Assembly (NCBI GenBank): GCA_947306225.1
Contig: CAMZFW010000004.1
Span: 1-45,630, forward strand
Direction: 5' to 3'
Source of the DNA: an uncultured Bacteroidales bacterium
Lineage (GTDB): Bacteria; Bacteroidota; Bacteroidia; Bacteroidales; P3
DNA length: 45,630 bases
The position numbers and the translations under genes were made by a program. The notes under the pieces are model-generated. The model searched no databases, had not been told where the DNA came from, and was given only the letters and a program-made list of their open reading frames with translations. Positions 19,338 to 29,427 of the stretch are shown here, in pieces (the stretch's first letter is position 1; the number at the start of each line of letters is the position of its first letter).

Positions 19338-20294
19338 ATGGTGCGTTTTTCAGTAGTGGTACCTCTATATAATAAGGAAGAATATGTATCCCGTACTGTC
19401 AGAAGTATTTTTGCACAGACCTTTCAGGACTATGAGTTGATAGTTGTCGACGACGGTAGCACCGATGGCTCCCTTGAGATGGTTCAGAAAGAGCTAGAAG
19501 GACATAAGGAGAGCAGAGTGGTGCGTCAGGACAACGCGGGCGTGGCAGTGGCACGTAACCATGGTGCCCAATTGGCTAGGGGTGAATATATATGCTTCCT
19601 AGACTCCGACGATTGGTGGGAACCCACCTTTCTAGAAGAGATGGACCGTCTGCTAGCTTCATGTTCGGATGCTGGCATGTATGCCAGCGGGTTCTATCTA
19701 GTGAAAAACGGTAAGAAACGTGTCGCCCCCATTGGCGTGAGTAGTGATTTTGAGCGAGGTTATATCAACTACTGTCAGACATACGCAAAGACACTCTGCA
19801 TGCCTGTCACATCCAGTTCCGTGGCCATACCACATAACGTATTCCATACTATGGGCGGCTTCAGGAAAGGGCTGGTAATGGGCGAAGACTTCGACTTATG
19901 GATTAGGATAGCGTTGAAGTATCCTGTGGCATTGGTAAACAAACCCCTGTCAAACTATTTCCAAGATCTCCCACCCAACCGCCGCGCCACCCGCAGGTTG
20001 CATAAGCCCGAAAATCACATGTTGTGGAATCTCGACTATCTGGCGGAAGAGGAAATACGTAATGCCGACCTGAAACTGCTGATGGATCGCCTCCGTGCCA
20101 ATGGGCTCTACCGATTTTACCTTTCTCGGCAATACCACGCCGAAGCCCTTGCCCAACTGGCAAAAATAGACTGGACGCATGTGCCGAACAGCATATACAA
20201 GTTTTACCACTCACCCCTATGGTGGCAACGTCTGCGTTGGGGATTCCGTACCAAAGCGGCAAGCTTGAAAAATGTAATAAAAAGAACTCTCTGA
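19338..20294 (+). CDS. Glycosyltransferase family 2
   Basis: MVRFSVVVPLYNKEEYVSRTVRSIFAQTFQDYELIVVDDGSTDGS. Confidence 0.92.
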   Translation: MVRFSVVVPLYNKEEYVSRTVRSIFAQTFQDYELIVVDDGSTDGSLEMVQKELEGHKESRVVRQDNAGVAVARNHGAQLARGEYICFLDSDDWWEPTFLEEMDRLLASCSDAGMYASGFYLVKNGKKRVAPIGVSSDFERGYINYCQTYAKTLCMPVTSSSVAIPHNVFHTMGGFRKGLVMGEDFDLWIRIALKYPVALVNKPLSNYFQDLPPNRRATRRLHKPENHMLWNLDYLAEEEIRNADLKLLMDRLRANGLYRFYLSRQYHAEALAQLAKIDWTHVPNSIYKFYHSPLWWQRLRWGFRTKAASLKNVIKRTL

Positions 20295-20303
20295 AATACT
20301 CAC

Positions 20304-21701
20304 ATGATACCATTTTTTCCAAAACAGTTCTCTACAAGGGCCATCCTCATATACATAATGTCCCTAGCTGCGGTGTCGCTCGTATTCTACCGATACATGA
20401 TGGGACTCGAATTTATCACCATTGGTATTGTATGGGTGCTCATCTTCTTCCTCCTTTCCCACCGCTATACCTTTCAGTGGAGCACTTTCGAAGAAGGCAA
20501 ATACATCCGTAAGCTCTTCTTTACAGCTTTATTACTGAGGTTGATATGGGTCGTAGTCTCCTACTTTTTCTACCTTATAAAGACAGGCACTCCCTTTGAG
20601 TTCGGTTCTAGCGATGCCATTTCGTATCACGATGAAGCAGTGTGGTTTCACGAGATGGGTTGGTCGGTAACGTTCGACTACCTCAAAACGCGTGCCATCG
20701 GTGACAGAGGCTACTCTTTCTACCTAGCCGTTCTCTATAGCGTTATCGGTCCCAATATCTTCCTCACCCGTGTCATAAAAAGCCTTCTCAGCTCTTGGAT
20801 GTGCGTGATGGTCTACCGGATGGCAAAGCGCAATCTGAACGACGAGGTGGCACGCATGGCGGGTATCTTCTGCTGTTTGATGCCGAACCTCATCATGTAT
20901 TGTGGCTTGCACCTCAAAGAGACAGAGATGATATTCCTCACAGTGGCTAGTCTGGAAAAAGCCGACAGTATGTTGCACAAAGGTTCGCTCAAAGTGTGGG
21001 ATGTTGTCATTGAGGCATTGCTCATTATCAGCATTTTCTTCTTTCGGAGTGTCTTGGGCGCAGCTGTTATTTTTGCCATCTTCTCCGCCCTCGTATTCAC
21101 TACTAACCGTCTTATGGGTAACTGGAACCGTGTGGTGCTCATCACATGGGCTATCATCGGGCTGGCTGTGTTGGCAGGCGGTGCCATTGCTAACGAAGCG
21201 CGAGGATTGTGGGAAACCCGTTCCGAAAATCAGGCGGCAAAGCGTAACTATCAGGTATACAAAGGATATAAGTGGGCACAATATGCCACTGGTGCAGTTA
21301 TGGCTCCTATGATATTCGTCCTACCTTTTCCTACTATGGTCGATGTCGACGAGCAATACAACCAGCAGTTGATGAACGGTGGTAACTATGTGCGTAATTT
21401 CCTTGGGGTATTCGTGCTTATCGCGCTGTTTGACGCACTTTTCCGAACAAAGAACTGGCGTGACCTCTCGCTTATGGGTGCGTTCGAGGTGGCCTATTTA
21501 GGTATCATCTCGTCAAGCGGCTTTGCCAATGCAGAGCGGTTTCTACTGCCAGGAGTTCCCATACTACTCGTGATGGCAGCCTACGGAATATCACTCGTTT
21601 CAGCACGTAACTACCGATGGGTGAAGATATGGTACTGGGTAGTGCCCATCATGGTCTTCGGTTGGGCATTTTTTAAGTTGGGTACCAGAGGTCTGTTCTG
21701 A
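20304..21701 (+). CDS. Polytopic membrane protein, GT-C/GT39-like or polymerase-like
   Basis: 465 aa with about ten hydrophobic segments; family uncertain from sequence alone. Confidence 0.55.
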   Translation: MIPFFPKQFSTRAILIYIMSLAAVSLVFYRYMMGLEFITIGIVWVLIFFLLSHRYTFQWSTFEEGKYIRKLFFTALLLRLIWVVVSYFFYLIKTGTPFEFGSSDAISYHDEAVWFHEMGWSVTFDYLKTRAIGDRGYSFYLAVLYSVIGPNIFLTRVIKSLLSSWMCVMVYRMAKRNLNDEVARMAGIFCCLMPNLIMYCGLHLKETEMIFLTVASLEKADSMLHKGSLKVWDVVIEALLIISIFFFRSVLGAAVIFAIFSALVFTTNRLMGNWNRVVLITWAIIGLAVLAGGAIANEARGLWETRSENQAAKRNYQVYKGYKWAQYATGAVMAPMIFVLPFPTMVDVDEQYNQQLMNGGNYVRNFLGVFVLIALFDALFRTKNWRDLSLMGAFEVAYLGIISSSGFANAERFLLPGVPILLVMAAYGISLVSARNYRWVKIWYWVVPIMVFGWAFFKLGTRGLF

Positions 21702-21732
21702 AAATAGAAATCATTAATTATAGATAATAACC

Positions 21733-22692
21733 ATGAAAACAGTAGGTCTGCCGATTTCACATAAGGAGAACGAGCGTCGTCGCGCGTTAGTGCCTTCCGA
21801 TGTGTTTCTCATCAACCATCCCGAACAGATATGTATTGAGACCGGCTATGGAGATGTGTTGGGTTACTCCGATGACGACTATCGGCAGCAGGGCATCCGT
21901 GTGGCCAACCGAGATGTTGTGCTGGGTATGGACATTGTCGCTGACCCCAAAATTGGTGATGCGGAGTACCTGTCGCAACTGAATGGTCAAACAATTTTTG
22001 GCTGGGTACATGCCGTGCAGAACCGCGATATCACCGATAAAATCATTGCTCACAGACTCACATCCTACGCATGGGAGGATATGTATGAGAGCGGACGGCA
22101 CAGCTTTTGGCGCAACAACGAGATTGCTGGAGAAGCAGCTGTATTCCATGCCTATATGTGCCATGGTGTTTTTCCTTACAACACTCGTGCTGCAGTGCTC
22201 GGACGGGGAAACATAGCACGTGGTGCTATCAAGACACTCAACTATATGGGTGCTGAGGTGCGCCAGTACGACCGCAAAACCGAACGGCTCTTCCAGCAGG
22301 AATTGGATCAGTTTGACGTTGTGGTCAACGCCATCCTTTGGGATACTTCACGTCGTGACCATATCATCTATCGCCACGACCTCAATCGCATGAAACACAA
22401 CGCGCTTATCATCGATGTGTCATGTGACCGAAACGGAGGTGTTGAAACTAGCATTCCTACTACCATCGAAAAACCCACTTATCTTATTGATGGTGTAACC
22501 CACTACGTCGTTGACCACACCCCGTCGCTCTTCTGGAAGACCGCCACCGCCACGCTCAGTGCCGAATTTGTCAAGTATGTCGATTACTTCATTGAAGACA
22601 TTCCCCTCCAAAACGAAGTCCTTCGCGGCTGTCATAACTTCGAAAAAGGAGTAATCTTAGACTCCCGTATTATCAACTTCCAAGGAAGATAA
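21733..22692 (+). CDS. N5-(carboxyethyl)ornithine synthase-like / alanine dehydrogenase-family opine dehydrogenase
   Basis: MKTVGLPISHKENERRRALVPSDVFLI ... AAVLGRGNIARGAIKTLNYMGAEVRQYDRKTERLF (nucleotide-binding fold) ... IIDVSCDRNGGVETSIPTTIEKPTYLIDGVTHYVVDHTPSLF (AlaDH/LysDH-type C-terminus). Confidence 0.75.
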   Translation: MKTVGLPISHKENERRRALVPSDVFLINHPEQICIETGYGDVLGYSDDDYRQQGIRVANRDVVLGMDIVADPKIGDAEYLSQLNGQTIFGWVHAVQNRDITDKIIAHRLTSYAWEDMYESGRHSFWRNNEIAGEAAVFHAYMCHGVFPYNTRAAVLGRGNIARGAIKTLNYMGAEVRQYDRKTERLFQQELDQFDVVVNAILWDTSRRDHIIYRHDLNRMKHNALIIDVSCDRNGGVETSIPTTIEKPTYLIDGVTHYVVDHTPSLFWKTATATLSAEFVKYVDYFIEDIPLQNEVLRGCHNFEKGVILDSRIINFQGR

Positions 22693-22732
22693 AGCGTCGT
22701 AACAGTCATTAACTATCTATTAGAACATACTT

Positions 22733-23746
22733 ATGAAAATAACTATCACTGGCGGTGCCGGCTTTATCGGTTCCAACTTATGCGAGTATTTTGTGGACAA
22801 AGGTCATGAGGTGGTATGCCTCGATAACCTCTCTACAGGCTTTCGTCGTAATATCCAGTCATTGATGGAGAAGGAACACTTCTGCTTCGTAGAAGGCGAC
22901 ATACGTCACCTCGACACCTGTCGCAGAGTGGTGGAAGGTGCTGACGTGGTTCTTCATCAGGCTGCGTTGGGTAGCGTGCCGCGTAGTATCAATGACCCTA
23001 TCAATACTAATAGCAACAATATTGACGGATTCCTCAACATGCTGGTAGCTGCACGTGATGCGGGCGTACACCGCTTTGTCTATGCCGCCAGCTCTTCCAC
23101 ATACGGCAGTAGTCGCCAGCTGCCTAAGGTGGAACATAACATCGGACGTCCACTCTCCCCATACGCTATCACTAAATTTGTCAACGAGCTGTACGCCAAT
23201 GTGTTTTCTGATTTGTATGGTATTGAAACAATTGGACTGCGCTATTTCAACGTCTTTGGTCGCAGACAGGATCCCAACGGTGCTTACGCAGCAGTAATTC
23301 CCTTGTGGGTCAAGGCTCTGATAAATCACCAACAACCCTATATCAATGGTGATGGCAACTATTCGCGCGACTTCACCTATATTGAAAATGTGATACAGGC
23401 CAACGAACTGGCTGCCACCATCCCTTCCGACATCCTACTGAAGCGTGCGTCGCTCTATAACAAAACGCTACCCCCAGATGCGCCCACTGACATGGTCTTC
23501 AATGTGGCGTATGGGGGGAACACAACTCTTAACGAATTGTTTGCCTGCCTGCGCAGCAATCTAGCACGCTATGACAGCTCCATTGCCAACGTCCAACCCA
23601 TATATCGTGCCAACCGTCCCGGTGATATACCTCACTCGCAAGCCTCCATCGATAAAGCTTGCCAGCTGTTGGGCTACTGCCCGCAGTATGACGCGCAGCG
23701 AGGTTTCGAACAGGCGTGCGAGTGGTACTGGAATAATCTGAGATAG
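22733..23746 (+). CDS. NAD-dependent 4-epimerase (WbpP/TviC-type UDP-GlcNAc(A) 4-epimerase)
   Basis: ITITGGAGFIGSNLCEYFVDKGHEVVCLDNLSTG ... HQAALGSVPRSINDPI. Confidence 0.85.
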   Translation: MKITITGGAGFIGSNLCEYFVDKGHEVVCLDNLSTGFRRNIQSLMEKEHFCFVEGDIRHLDTCRRVVEGADVVLHQAALGSVPRSINDPINTNSNNIDGFLNMLVAARDAGVHRFVYAASSSTYGSSRQLPKVEHNIGRPLSPYAITKFVNELYANVFSDLYGIETIGLRYFNVFGRRQDPNGAYAAVIPLWVKALINHQQPYINGDGNYSRDFTYIENVIQANELAATIPSDILLKRASLYNKTLPPDAPTDMVFNVAYGGNTTLNELFACLRSNLARYDSSIANVQPIYRANRPGDIPHSQASIDKACQLLGYCPQYDAQRGFEQACEWYWNNLR

Positions 23747-23748
23747 AG

Positions 23749-24678
23749 ATGAAAGTAGTATTTGTGGCTAGTGGTAACAAGGCGGTGGGTACGGTGAGTG
23801 CCTTTGTTAGTTCGCAATACGAGTCGTTGCGACTCGCAGGACTAGACATGGTGATTTTTCCCATCCGAGGTCGTGGGTGGAAATCGTACGCCAAATCGAT
23901 AGTTGGTCTGCGCAAAACCCTCAAGCGCGAACGCCCCGACATCGTCCATGCCCATTACTCTATATGTGGACTGGTGGCTGCGTTTGCCGCTTGTGGCACC
24001 AAGACCAAAGTAGTGGTATCTATCCTAGGCAGCTTTCCCAGGCAGTCGTTCAAATTGCGATGGGTTCGCTTCTTCATTCGACACGTATGGGATGCCACCA
24101 TCGTAAAGTCGCAGCGAACGGCTGACCAACTGGGAATGCCGCTGCCCGTCGTACCCAATGGAGTTAACCTCAATCAGTTCTCATTGATAGATCAAGAAAC
24201 AGCACGTCGGCGATGCGGATTCAAGGCTGGGAAGCGGTATGTCGTCTGGTGTTCAAATCCTGCGCGGAGCGAAAAACGCTATTTCCTCGCTCAACGGGCT
24301 GTTGCCCTGTTGAGTGACCCCGATGTGCTACTCGTACCCGTTTTCGATAAGGCACACTCCGACATGGTTGACTACATGTGTGCTGCCGATGTGCTACTAC
24401 TCACATCGGTAAGCGAAGGGTCACCCAACGTGGTCAAAGAGGCGATGGCGTGCAACTGTCCTGTGGTCAGTACCGACGTGGGTGACGTGGCGTGGGTCAC
24501 AGGCGGCATAGACGGCACTAAAGTCGTACCCAATGGCGATGCAGAGGCACTGTGCGAAGGACTCCAATACGCACTGGCTTTCAATCGAAGAACTGAGGGA
24601 CGGCATAGGATAGAATCGTTGGGGTTGACAACAGAACAAACAGCTGTAAAAATAATGGCAATATATGACAGTCTATAA
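23749..24678 (+). CDS. Glycosyltransferase family 4
   Basis: RPDIVHAHYSICGLVAAFAA ... VVPNGVNLNQFS ... LTSVSEGSPNVVKEAMACNCPVVSTDVGDV. Confidence 0.9.
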   Translation: MKVVFVASGNKAVGTVSAFVSSQYESLRLAGLDMVIFPIRGRGWKSYAKSIVGLRKTLKRERPDIVHAHYSICGLVAAFAACGTKTKVVVSILGSFPRQSFKLRWVRFFIRHVWDATIVKSQRTADQLGMPLPVVPNGVNLNQFSLIDQETARRRCGFKAGKRYVVWCSNPARSEKRYFLAQRAVALLSDPDVLLVPVFDKAHSDMVDYMCAADVLLLTSVSEGSPNVVKEAMACNCPVVSTDVGDVAWVTGGIDGTKVVPNGDAEALCEGLQYALAFNRRTEGRHRIESLGLTTEQTAVKIMAIYDSL

Positions 24679-26065
24679 CTATTTAGACAGATACCTCTTC
24701 CTGCCTTTGGGCGACTGGGTGTATGGGAGCAATGTAGCGGCGAAACTCGAAGAGACGAGGCTCAACGAAACACTCTCCGAGGCAGGACTGCGCGACCTAC
24801 AGAATCGCAAGCTTCAACACTTGGTAAAACACTGCTATAATACCGTGCCTTACTATACGCGCTTATTCGACTCCTACGGTATCAAACCTGAACAGATTCG
24901 TTCCCGCGAAGACTTACATCTGCTGCCAGTGCTCACCAAACAAATAATACGTGACAATTACGACGACATGTTCAGCACCGCAGTCAACCCCAAACGCCTT
25001 CGCAAGTCATCAACTGGAGGTAGCACTGGCACACCGCTCAAATTTTGCACCGATGCTGCCGAATGGAGTAGTTGGAAAGCCTCAACCCTCCGCGCATGGG
25101 AATGGTATGACCTACATTTGGGCGACAAAATATTCTCCCTCGGAGGTAGTTCCATCAATAAGCGCAAACAGCTACTATCGCTAAAAGGCCTCTATGACCG
25201 AGTCATTATGCGCAACCACAAATACAGCAGTGCCGACGTCACGGACCAAGCAATGCAACGCAATTACGAGGCACTTATGGCTCTGCGGCCCAAGGCTGTA
25301 CGCGGCTATGGTTCGTCGCTATACATATTAGCGCGATTTATCGAAAACCGAGAACTGCCCCTCTGTCCTATAAAGGTGGTTCTCACAACTGGCGAAGTGC
25401 TCATGCCCGAATACCGACGCAAACTGGAACAAGTGTTTCAGGCACCCGTATATGACGAATATGGGGCTAGCGACGGAGGCATACTCTCGCATGAGTGTCC
25501 CCAACGCGAAGGCCTCCACATCGCCGAAGACCTATGCATAATCGAAATCACCGACAAGCAAGGTAATCCTCTGCCTGTAGGTACCACAGGATTTGTATGC
25601 ACTACCGACCTAAACAACTATGTATTCCCCTTCCTACGCTACCACGTCGGTGACATGGCTTATATCAAACAAACCTCATGCTCCTGCGGCCGACACACCA
25701 GACTCATCGGAGAAGTTATGGGTCGTGCAGGCAAATTGATGTATAACAAAGCTGGCATCCCCATTTCACCAACCGTACTCCCCATGATGTTCTACCCCGA
25801 ATTGAACTACCATAATTTAGAATATCAGAAAGTATACAATAAGATAGACAAATTCCAAATCCGTCAGGATTGTCAAGGAGATATAACCATACTCCTGAAG
25901 CTTAAAGATCCAGAGGAACAACACGAACAGTTTGACTACATAGTCACTAACTATCGCAATCATTTTGTAGGTTCGCATATATCCCTTGAGTTTGTTGACG
26001 ATATACCCTGTCTCCCTTCAGGCAAAGAAGACTACTGCGTGTCGGAATATGAATATAATGATTAG
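24665..26065 (+). CDS. PaaK/CapK-like phenylacetate-CoA ligase family (adenylate-forming) protein
   Basis: LQHLVKHCYNTVPYYTRLFDSYGI ... KSSTGGSTGTPLKF ... VVLTTGEVLMPEYRRKLEQVFQAPVYDEYGASDGG. Confidence 0.85.
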   Translation: MTVYNYLDRYLFLPLGDWVYGSNVAAKLEETRLNETLSEAGLRDLQNRKLQHLVKHCYNTVPYYTRLFDSYGIKPEQIRSREDLHLLPVLTKQIIRDNYDDMFSTAVNPKRLRKSSTGGSTGTPLKFCTDAAEWSSWKASTLRAWEWYDLHLGDKIFSLGGSSINKRKQLLSLKGLYDRVIMRNHKYSSADVTDQAMQRNYEALMALRPKAVRGYGSSLYILARFIENRELPLCPIKVVLTTGEVLMPEYRRKLEQVFQAPVYDEYGASDGGILSHECPQREGLHIAEDLCIIEITDKQGNPLPVGTTGFVCTTDLNNYVFPFLRYHVGDMAYIKQTSCSCGRHTRLIGEVMGRAGKLMYNKAGIPISPTVLPMMFYPELNYHNLEYQKVYNKIDKFQIRQDCQGDITILLKLKDPEEQHEQFDYIVTNYRNHFVGSHISLEFVDDIPCLPSGKEDYCVSEYEYND

Positions 26066-26113
26066 ACTTGTCCAATTGTTAATTGCTATACATAGAATTA
26101 AATAGCCCCAAAT

Positions 26114-26593
26114 ATGCCCAAATTCGAACAACGAACGCCTTTGACGATTATCCGCGGGGTGTGGATTAGACTACTATCCATACTTACAATGTTCACATTC
26201 CCATACTTTGTCACAGTAGCCTGCCACCGTTTGCGTGGGGTTAAAGTGGGAAAAGGGTCCCATATCTCCCGTGGTGCCTATCTTGACGACCACAACCCTG
26301 AGTTGATAGAAATAGGCAAAGGCGTATTTGTCACGCAAGGAGTGATGATACTCTGCCATCAGCGTGACCTCTCGTTTTATCGACCTGGAATGTTTGTCAT
26401 TGACTGTCCGTTCAAGGTGGGGCATGTGGTTATCAAAGATGGTGCCCATATTGGTATTGGAGCCATCCTTATGCCAGGTGTGACAATTGGCGAAGGCGCA
26501 GTCATCGGAGCTGGCAGCGTCGTCACGCACGATATACCACCTTACAGTGTGGCTGTTGGGTCTCCAGCCAAAGTTATTAGGACATTCAATTAA
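26114..26593 (+). CDS. Hexapeptide-repeat acyltransferase
   Basis: HIGIGAILMPGVTIGEGAVIGAGSVVTHDIPPYSVAVGSPAKVIRTF. Confidence 0.9.
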   Translation: MPKFEQRTPLTIIRGVWIRLLSILTMFTFPYFVTVACHRLRGVKVGKGSHISRGAYLDDHNPELIEIGKGVFVTQGVMILCHQRDLSFYRPGMFVIDCPFKVGHVVIKDGAHIGIGAILMPGVTIGEGAVIGAGSVVTHDIPPYSVAVGSPAKVIRTFN

Positions 26594-26609
26594 TACATAT
26601 CTAAATATT

Positions 26610-27626
26610 ATGAGAATTTGGATAGATATCACCAATACTCCTCATGTAATAGTATTAGCACCTATTATCAGGCATCTGGAAAAAGATCATGAACTGATAA
26701 TCACAGCCCGCGACTTCTCCGAAACTGTCCCCCTGTTGAAACAAAGGGGTATTGATGCCACAGTTTATGGTTCCTATAAAGGGAAGAGTAGGATGAAAAA
26801 AGTAATAGGCTTGTTCAGCCGGATGGCTGTACTGCTGTTCAAAGTACCTAAGTTCGACTTTGCCTTGTCGTTAGGGGGTAACTATACCTCTACTATTGCC
26901 TTTTTGAGGGGAAAGAAGTCCATAGTGTTTAGTGACAATGACATTTCTTTCAAATATTTCTCGTACAGGTTGGGCCATTACTTTATTTTTCCTACATACT
27001 TCGACTACAAGAAGGTTCAAAAGAGATACCGCATTCGAGAATCTCAAATATTTACCTTCGACGGATTTAAGGAAGATATATATATAGCCGACTTCATACC
27101 CGACAGTCGATTCATCGACCGCCTACCCTTTAAGGACTACATAGTAGTGCGACCCGAAAATCTTAAGGCCTCATATGTGCCGAAAGGGAGTAAGACGATA
27201 GTCCCTGAACTCTTCACGCGCTTTGCAGAGCATAGCATACTCTTCTTGCCAAGATATGAAGAAGAGAAGCAGTATGCTGAAGGACATTCCAACGTATGGT
27301 ATCCCGAAGGCCCGCTGCCAGGCTTGGACGTATGCTACAATGCGAAAGCTGTGCTGACTGGGGCTGGCACCTTTGCAAGAGAAGCGGCCTTGATGGGAGT
27401 GCCTGCAGTCAGTTTCTTCCCCAGTGAGACATTCCTTTCGGTCGATGTCGAATTGCAGAAAAAGGGTCTTGAATACAAATCAAGGAATCCCAACGACATA
27501 TACCATTACGTGAAAGAAGCAAAACGCAGTTGTGGCTCGACGCAGCGGAGTGCTCGAGTTCAGAAGGAGGTTTTTGACATCATAGATACGGTATTGGGTG
27601 AGAATGGAGAGCTGAGAGTTGGCTGA
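26610..27626 (+). CDS. DUF354-like protein (GT-B-like)
   Basis: MRIWIDITNTPHVIVLAPIIRHLEKDHELIITARDFSETVPLL; start trimmed to Met at 26610. Confidence 0.75.
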   Translation: MRIWIDITNTPHVIVLAPIIRHLEKDHELIITARDFSETVPLLKQRGIDATVYGSYKGKSRMKKVIGLFSRMAVLLFKVPKFDFALSLGGNYTSTIAFLRGKKSIVFSDNDISFKYFSYRLGHYFIFPTYFDYKKVQKRYRIRESQIFTFDGFKEDIYIADFIPDSRFIDRLPFKDYIVVRPENLKASYVPKGSKTIVPELFTRFAEHSILFLPRYEEEKQYAEGHSNVWYPEGPLPGLDVCYNAKAVLTGAGTFAREAALMGVPAVSFFPSETFLSVDVELQKKGLEYKSRNPNDIYHYVKEAKRSCGSTQRSARVQKEVFDIIDTVLGENGELRVG

Positions 27627-27675
27627 TACATTCGGATAACTCTCTATCGTAATTTTCAACTCTTAATTAAAAAAC

Positions 27676-28197
27676 ATGAAGAAGATAGCGTTCATACTCT
27701 ACTATGGTTTTGCCCAATTTTTGCCTACTAGCAGGTTTCCACTATTGGGGGGACTGTCGCGCAGAATACGGGGCGGGATATGCAAGATGCTGTTTGTAAA
27801 TGCAGGGAAATGGATTAACATCGAGCGGCGAGTGTATTTCGGCAAGAATGAAATATCGATAGGTAATGGTTCCGGACTTGGCGACAATTTTAGGATAACG
27901 AACTCATCTCTAGTTGTGGGCGATAACACCATGATAGCAAGGGACGTACATGTCGTTGGTGGCGGGCATGTCTTTATGGACAAGTCGAAGACAATCGGCA
28001 TGCAAGGCTCTCGTCCCAAGACGAGCCTTACTATTGGTAGTGATGTATGGATAGCTGAACGGGTGACGATACTCTCCAATGTCAGGACAATCGGCGATGG
28101 CGCAGTAGTGGGTGCGTGCAGTGTTGTCACGCGCGACGTACCGCCATACGCAGTGGTGGCAGGCAATCCTGCCCGAATAATAAAATACAGACAATGA
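27676..28197 (+). CDS. Hexapeptide-repeat acyltransferase
   Basis: [54 protein letters not shown]. Confidence 0.9.
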   Translation: MKKIAFILYYGFAQFLPTSRFPLLGGLSRRIRGGICKMLFVNAGKWINIERRVYFGKNEISIGNGSGLGDNFRITNSSLVVGDNTMIARDVHVVGGGHVFMDKSKTIGMQGSRPKTSLTIGSDVWIAERVTILSNVRTIGDGAVVGACSVVTRDVPPYAVVAGNPARIIKYRQ

Positions 28198-29417
28198 TTA
28201 ATGTAATAGGACTAGGATATATTGGCCTTCCCACAGCCCTCATGATGGCATCGCATGGGCTCGAAGTGGTAGGCACGGACTATAGCAACGAATTGGTGGC
28301 GATGCTGAATGCAGGCAGCACCACGTTCAAAGAAGAAGGATTAGTCGAATTGTACGCATCAGCAGTACGAGCGGGCATCAAATTCACTACCGAATATCAG
28401 AAGACGGATATGTACATAGTGTCCGTGCCTACCCCGTATGACAAGTTTTCGAAGAAGGTAGATGCGAGCTATGTGGTAGCAGCGGTAAGAGAAGTCATGA
28501 AGGTTTGCCAAAAGGGAAGTGTCGTGGTTGTGGAATCGACCATCTCACCGGGGACGATAGACAAGTACGTACGGCCAGTGATTGAGTCCAACGGATTCAA
28601 GATAGGCGAAGACCTGCATCTCGTTCATGCTCCCGAACGCATCATCCCAGGCAACATGCTGTACGAGTTGGTTCACAACAACAGGACGATAGGTGCCGAC
28701 AGCCGTGAGGTGGGGGAGCGCGTGCGCCAATGCTACGCCTCGTTCTGTCAGGGTGAGATAGTTGTCACCGATATTCGCACAGCCGAGATGACCAAGGTGG
28801 TGGAGAATACCTTTCGTGCGGTGAACATCGCTTTTGCCAATGAATTGGCGCGCATATGCCGCCACGATAACATGGATGTGTACGAGATAATCCGTATCTG
28901 CAACAAGCATCCCCGCGTTAATATACTACAGCCAGGACCCGGCGTGGGCGGCCATTGCATCAGCGTCGATCCGTGGTTCCTCGTGGGAGACTACCCGCAA
29001 CTGGCCAATGTAATCAGCGAGTCGATGAAAACAAACGATACCCAACCGTCCTTTGTGTTGGAGCGTATACATGAAATCATGCGCCAGCAGGGCATTACAG
29101 ATAGTAATAGAGTAGGGTTGTATGGCATTACTTACAAAGAAAATGTAGACGACATACGCGAGAGCCCGACACTTCAGCTGCTTGGCATTCAGGAACACCA
29201 TCTTGCCTCTCCATTGAAGAACTTCGACCCATTCTTTACGAACAAAGTTGTTGCTCCTAATCAGATTCTTGACTTTGACCAATTCTTAGATTCTGTGGAC
29301 ATGGTGGTGATAATGGTTAAACATAACCATATTATGAAGAATTGGAGTAGGCTGAAAGGGAAAGTCATTTTAGACTGTCACAATGTCTGTCCCCTCGAAA
29401 ACGTATATCACATCTAA
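28194..29417 (+). CDS. wecC: UDP-ManNAc dehydrogenase (WecC type)
   Basis: [29 protein letters not shown] ... [21 protein letters not shown] ... [21 protein letters not shown] overlap with the preceding gene. Confidence 0.92.
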   Translation: MINVIGLGYIGLPTALMMASHGLEVVGTDYSNELVAMLNAGSTTFKEEGLVELYASAVRAGIKFTTEYQKTDMYIVSVPTPYDKFSKKVDASYVVAAVREVMKVCQKGSVVVVESTISPGTIDKYVRPVIESNGFKIGEDLHLVHAPERIIPGNMLYELVHNNRTIGADSREVGERVRQCYASFCQGEIVVTDIRTAEMTKVVENTFRAVNIAFANELARICRHDNMDVYEIIRICNKHPRVNILQPGPGVGGHCISVDPWFLVGDYPQLANVISESMKTNDTQPSFVLERIHEIMRQQGITDSNRVGLYGITYKENVDDIRESPTLQLLGIQEHHLASPLKNFDPFFTNKVVAPNQILDFDQFLDSVDMVVIMVKHNHIMKNWSRLKGKVILDCHNVCPLENVYHI

Positions 29418-29427
29418 TATGTAGACG

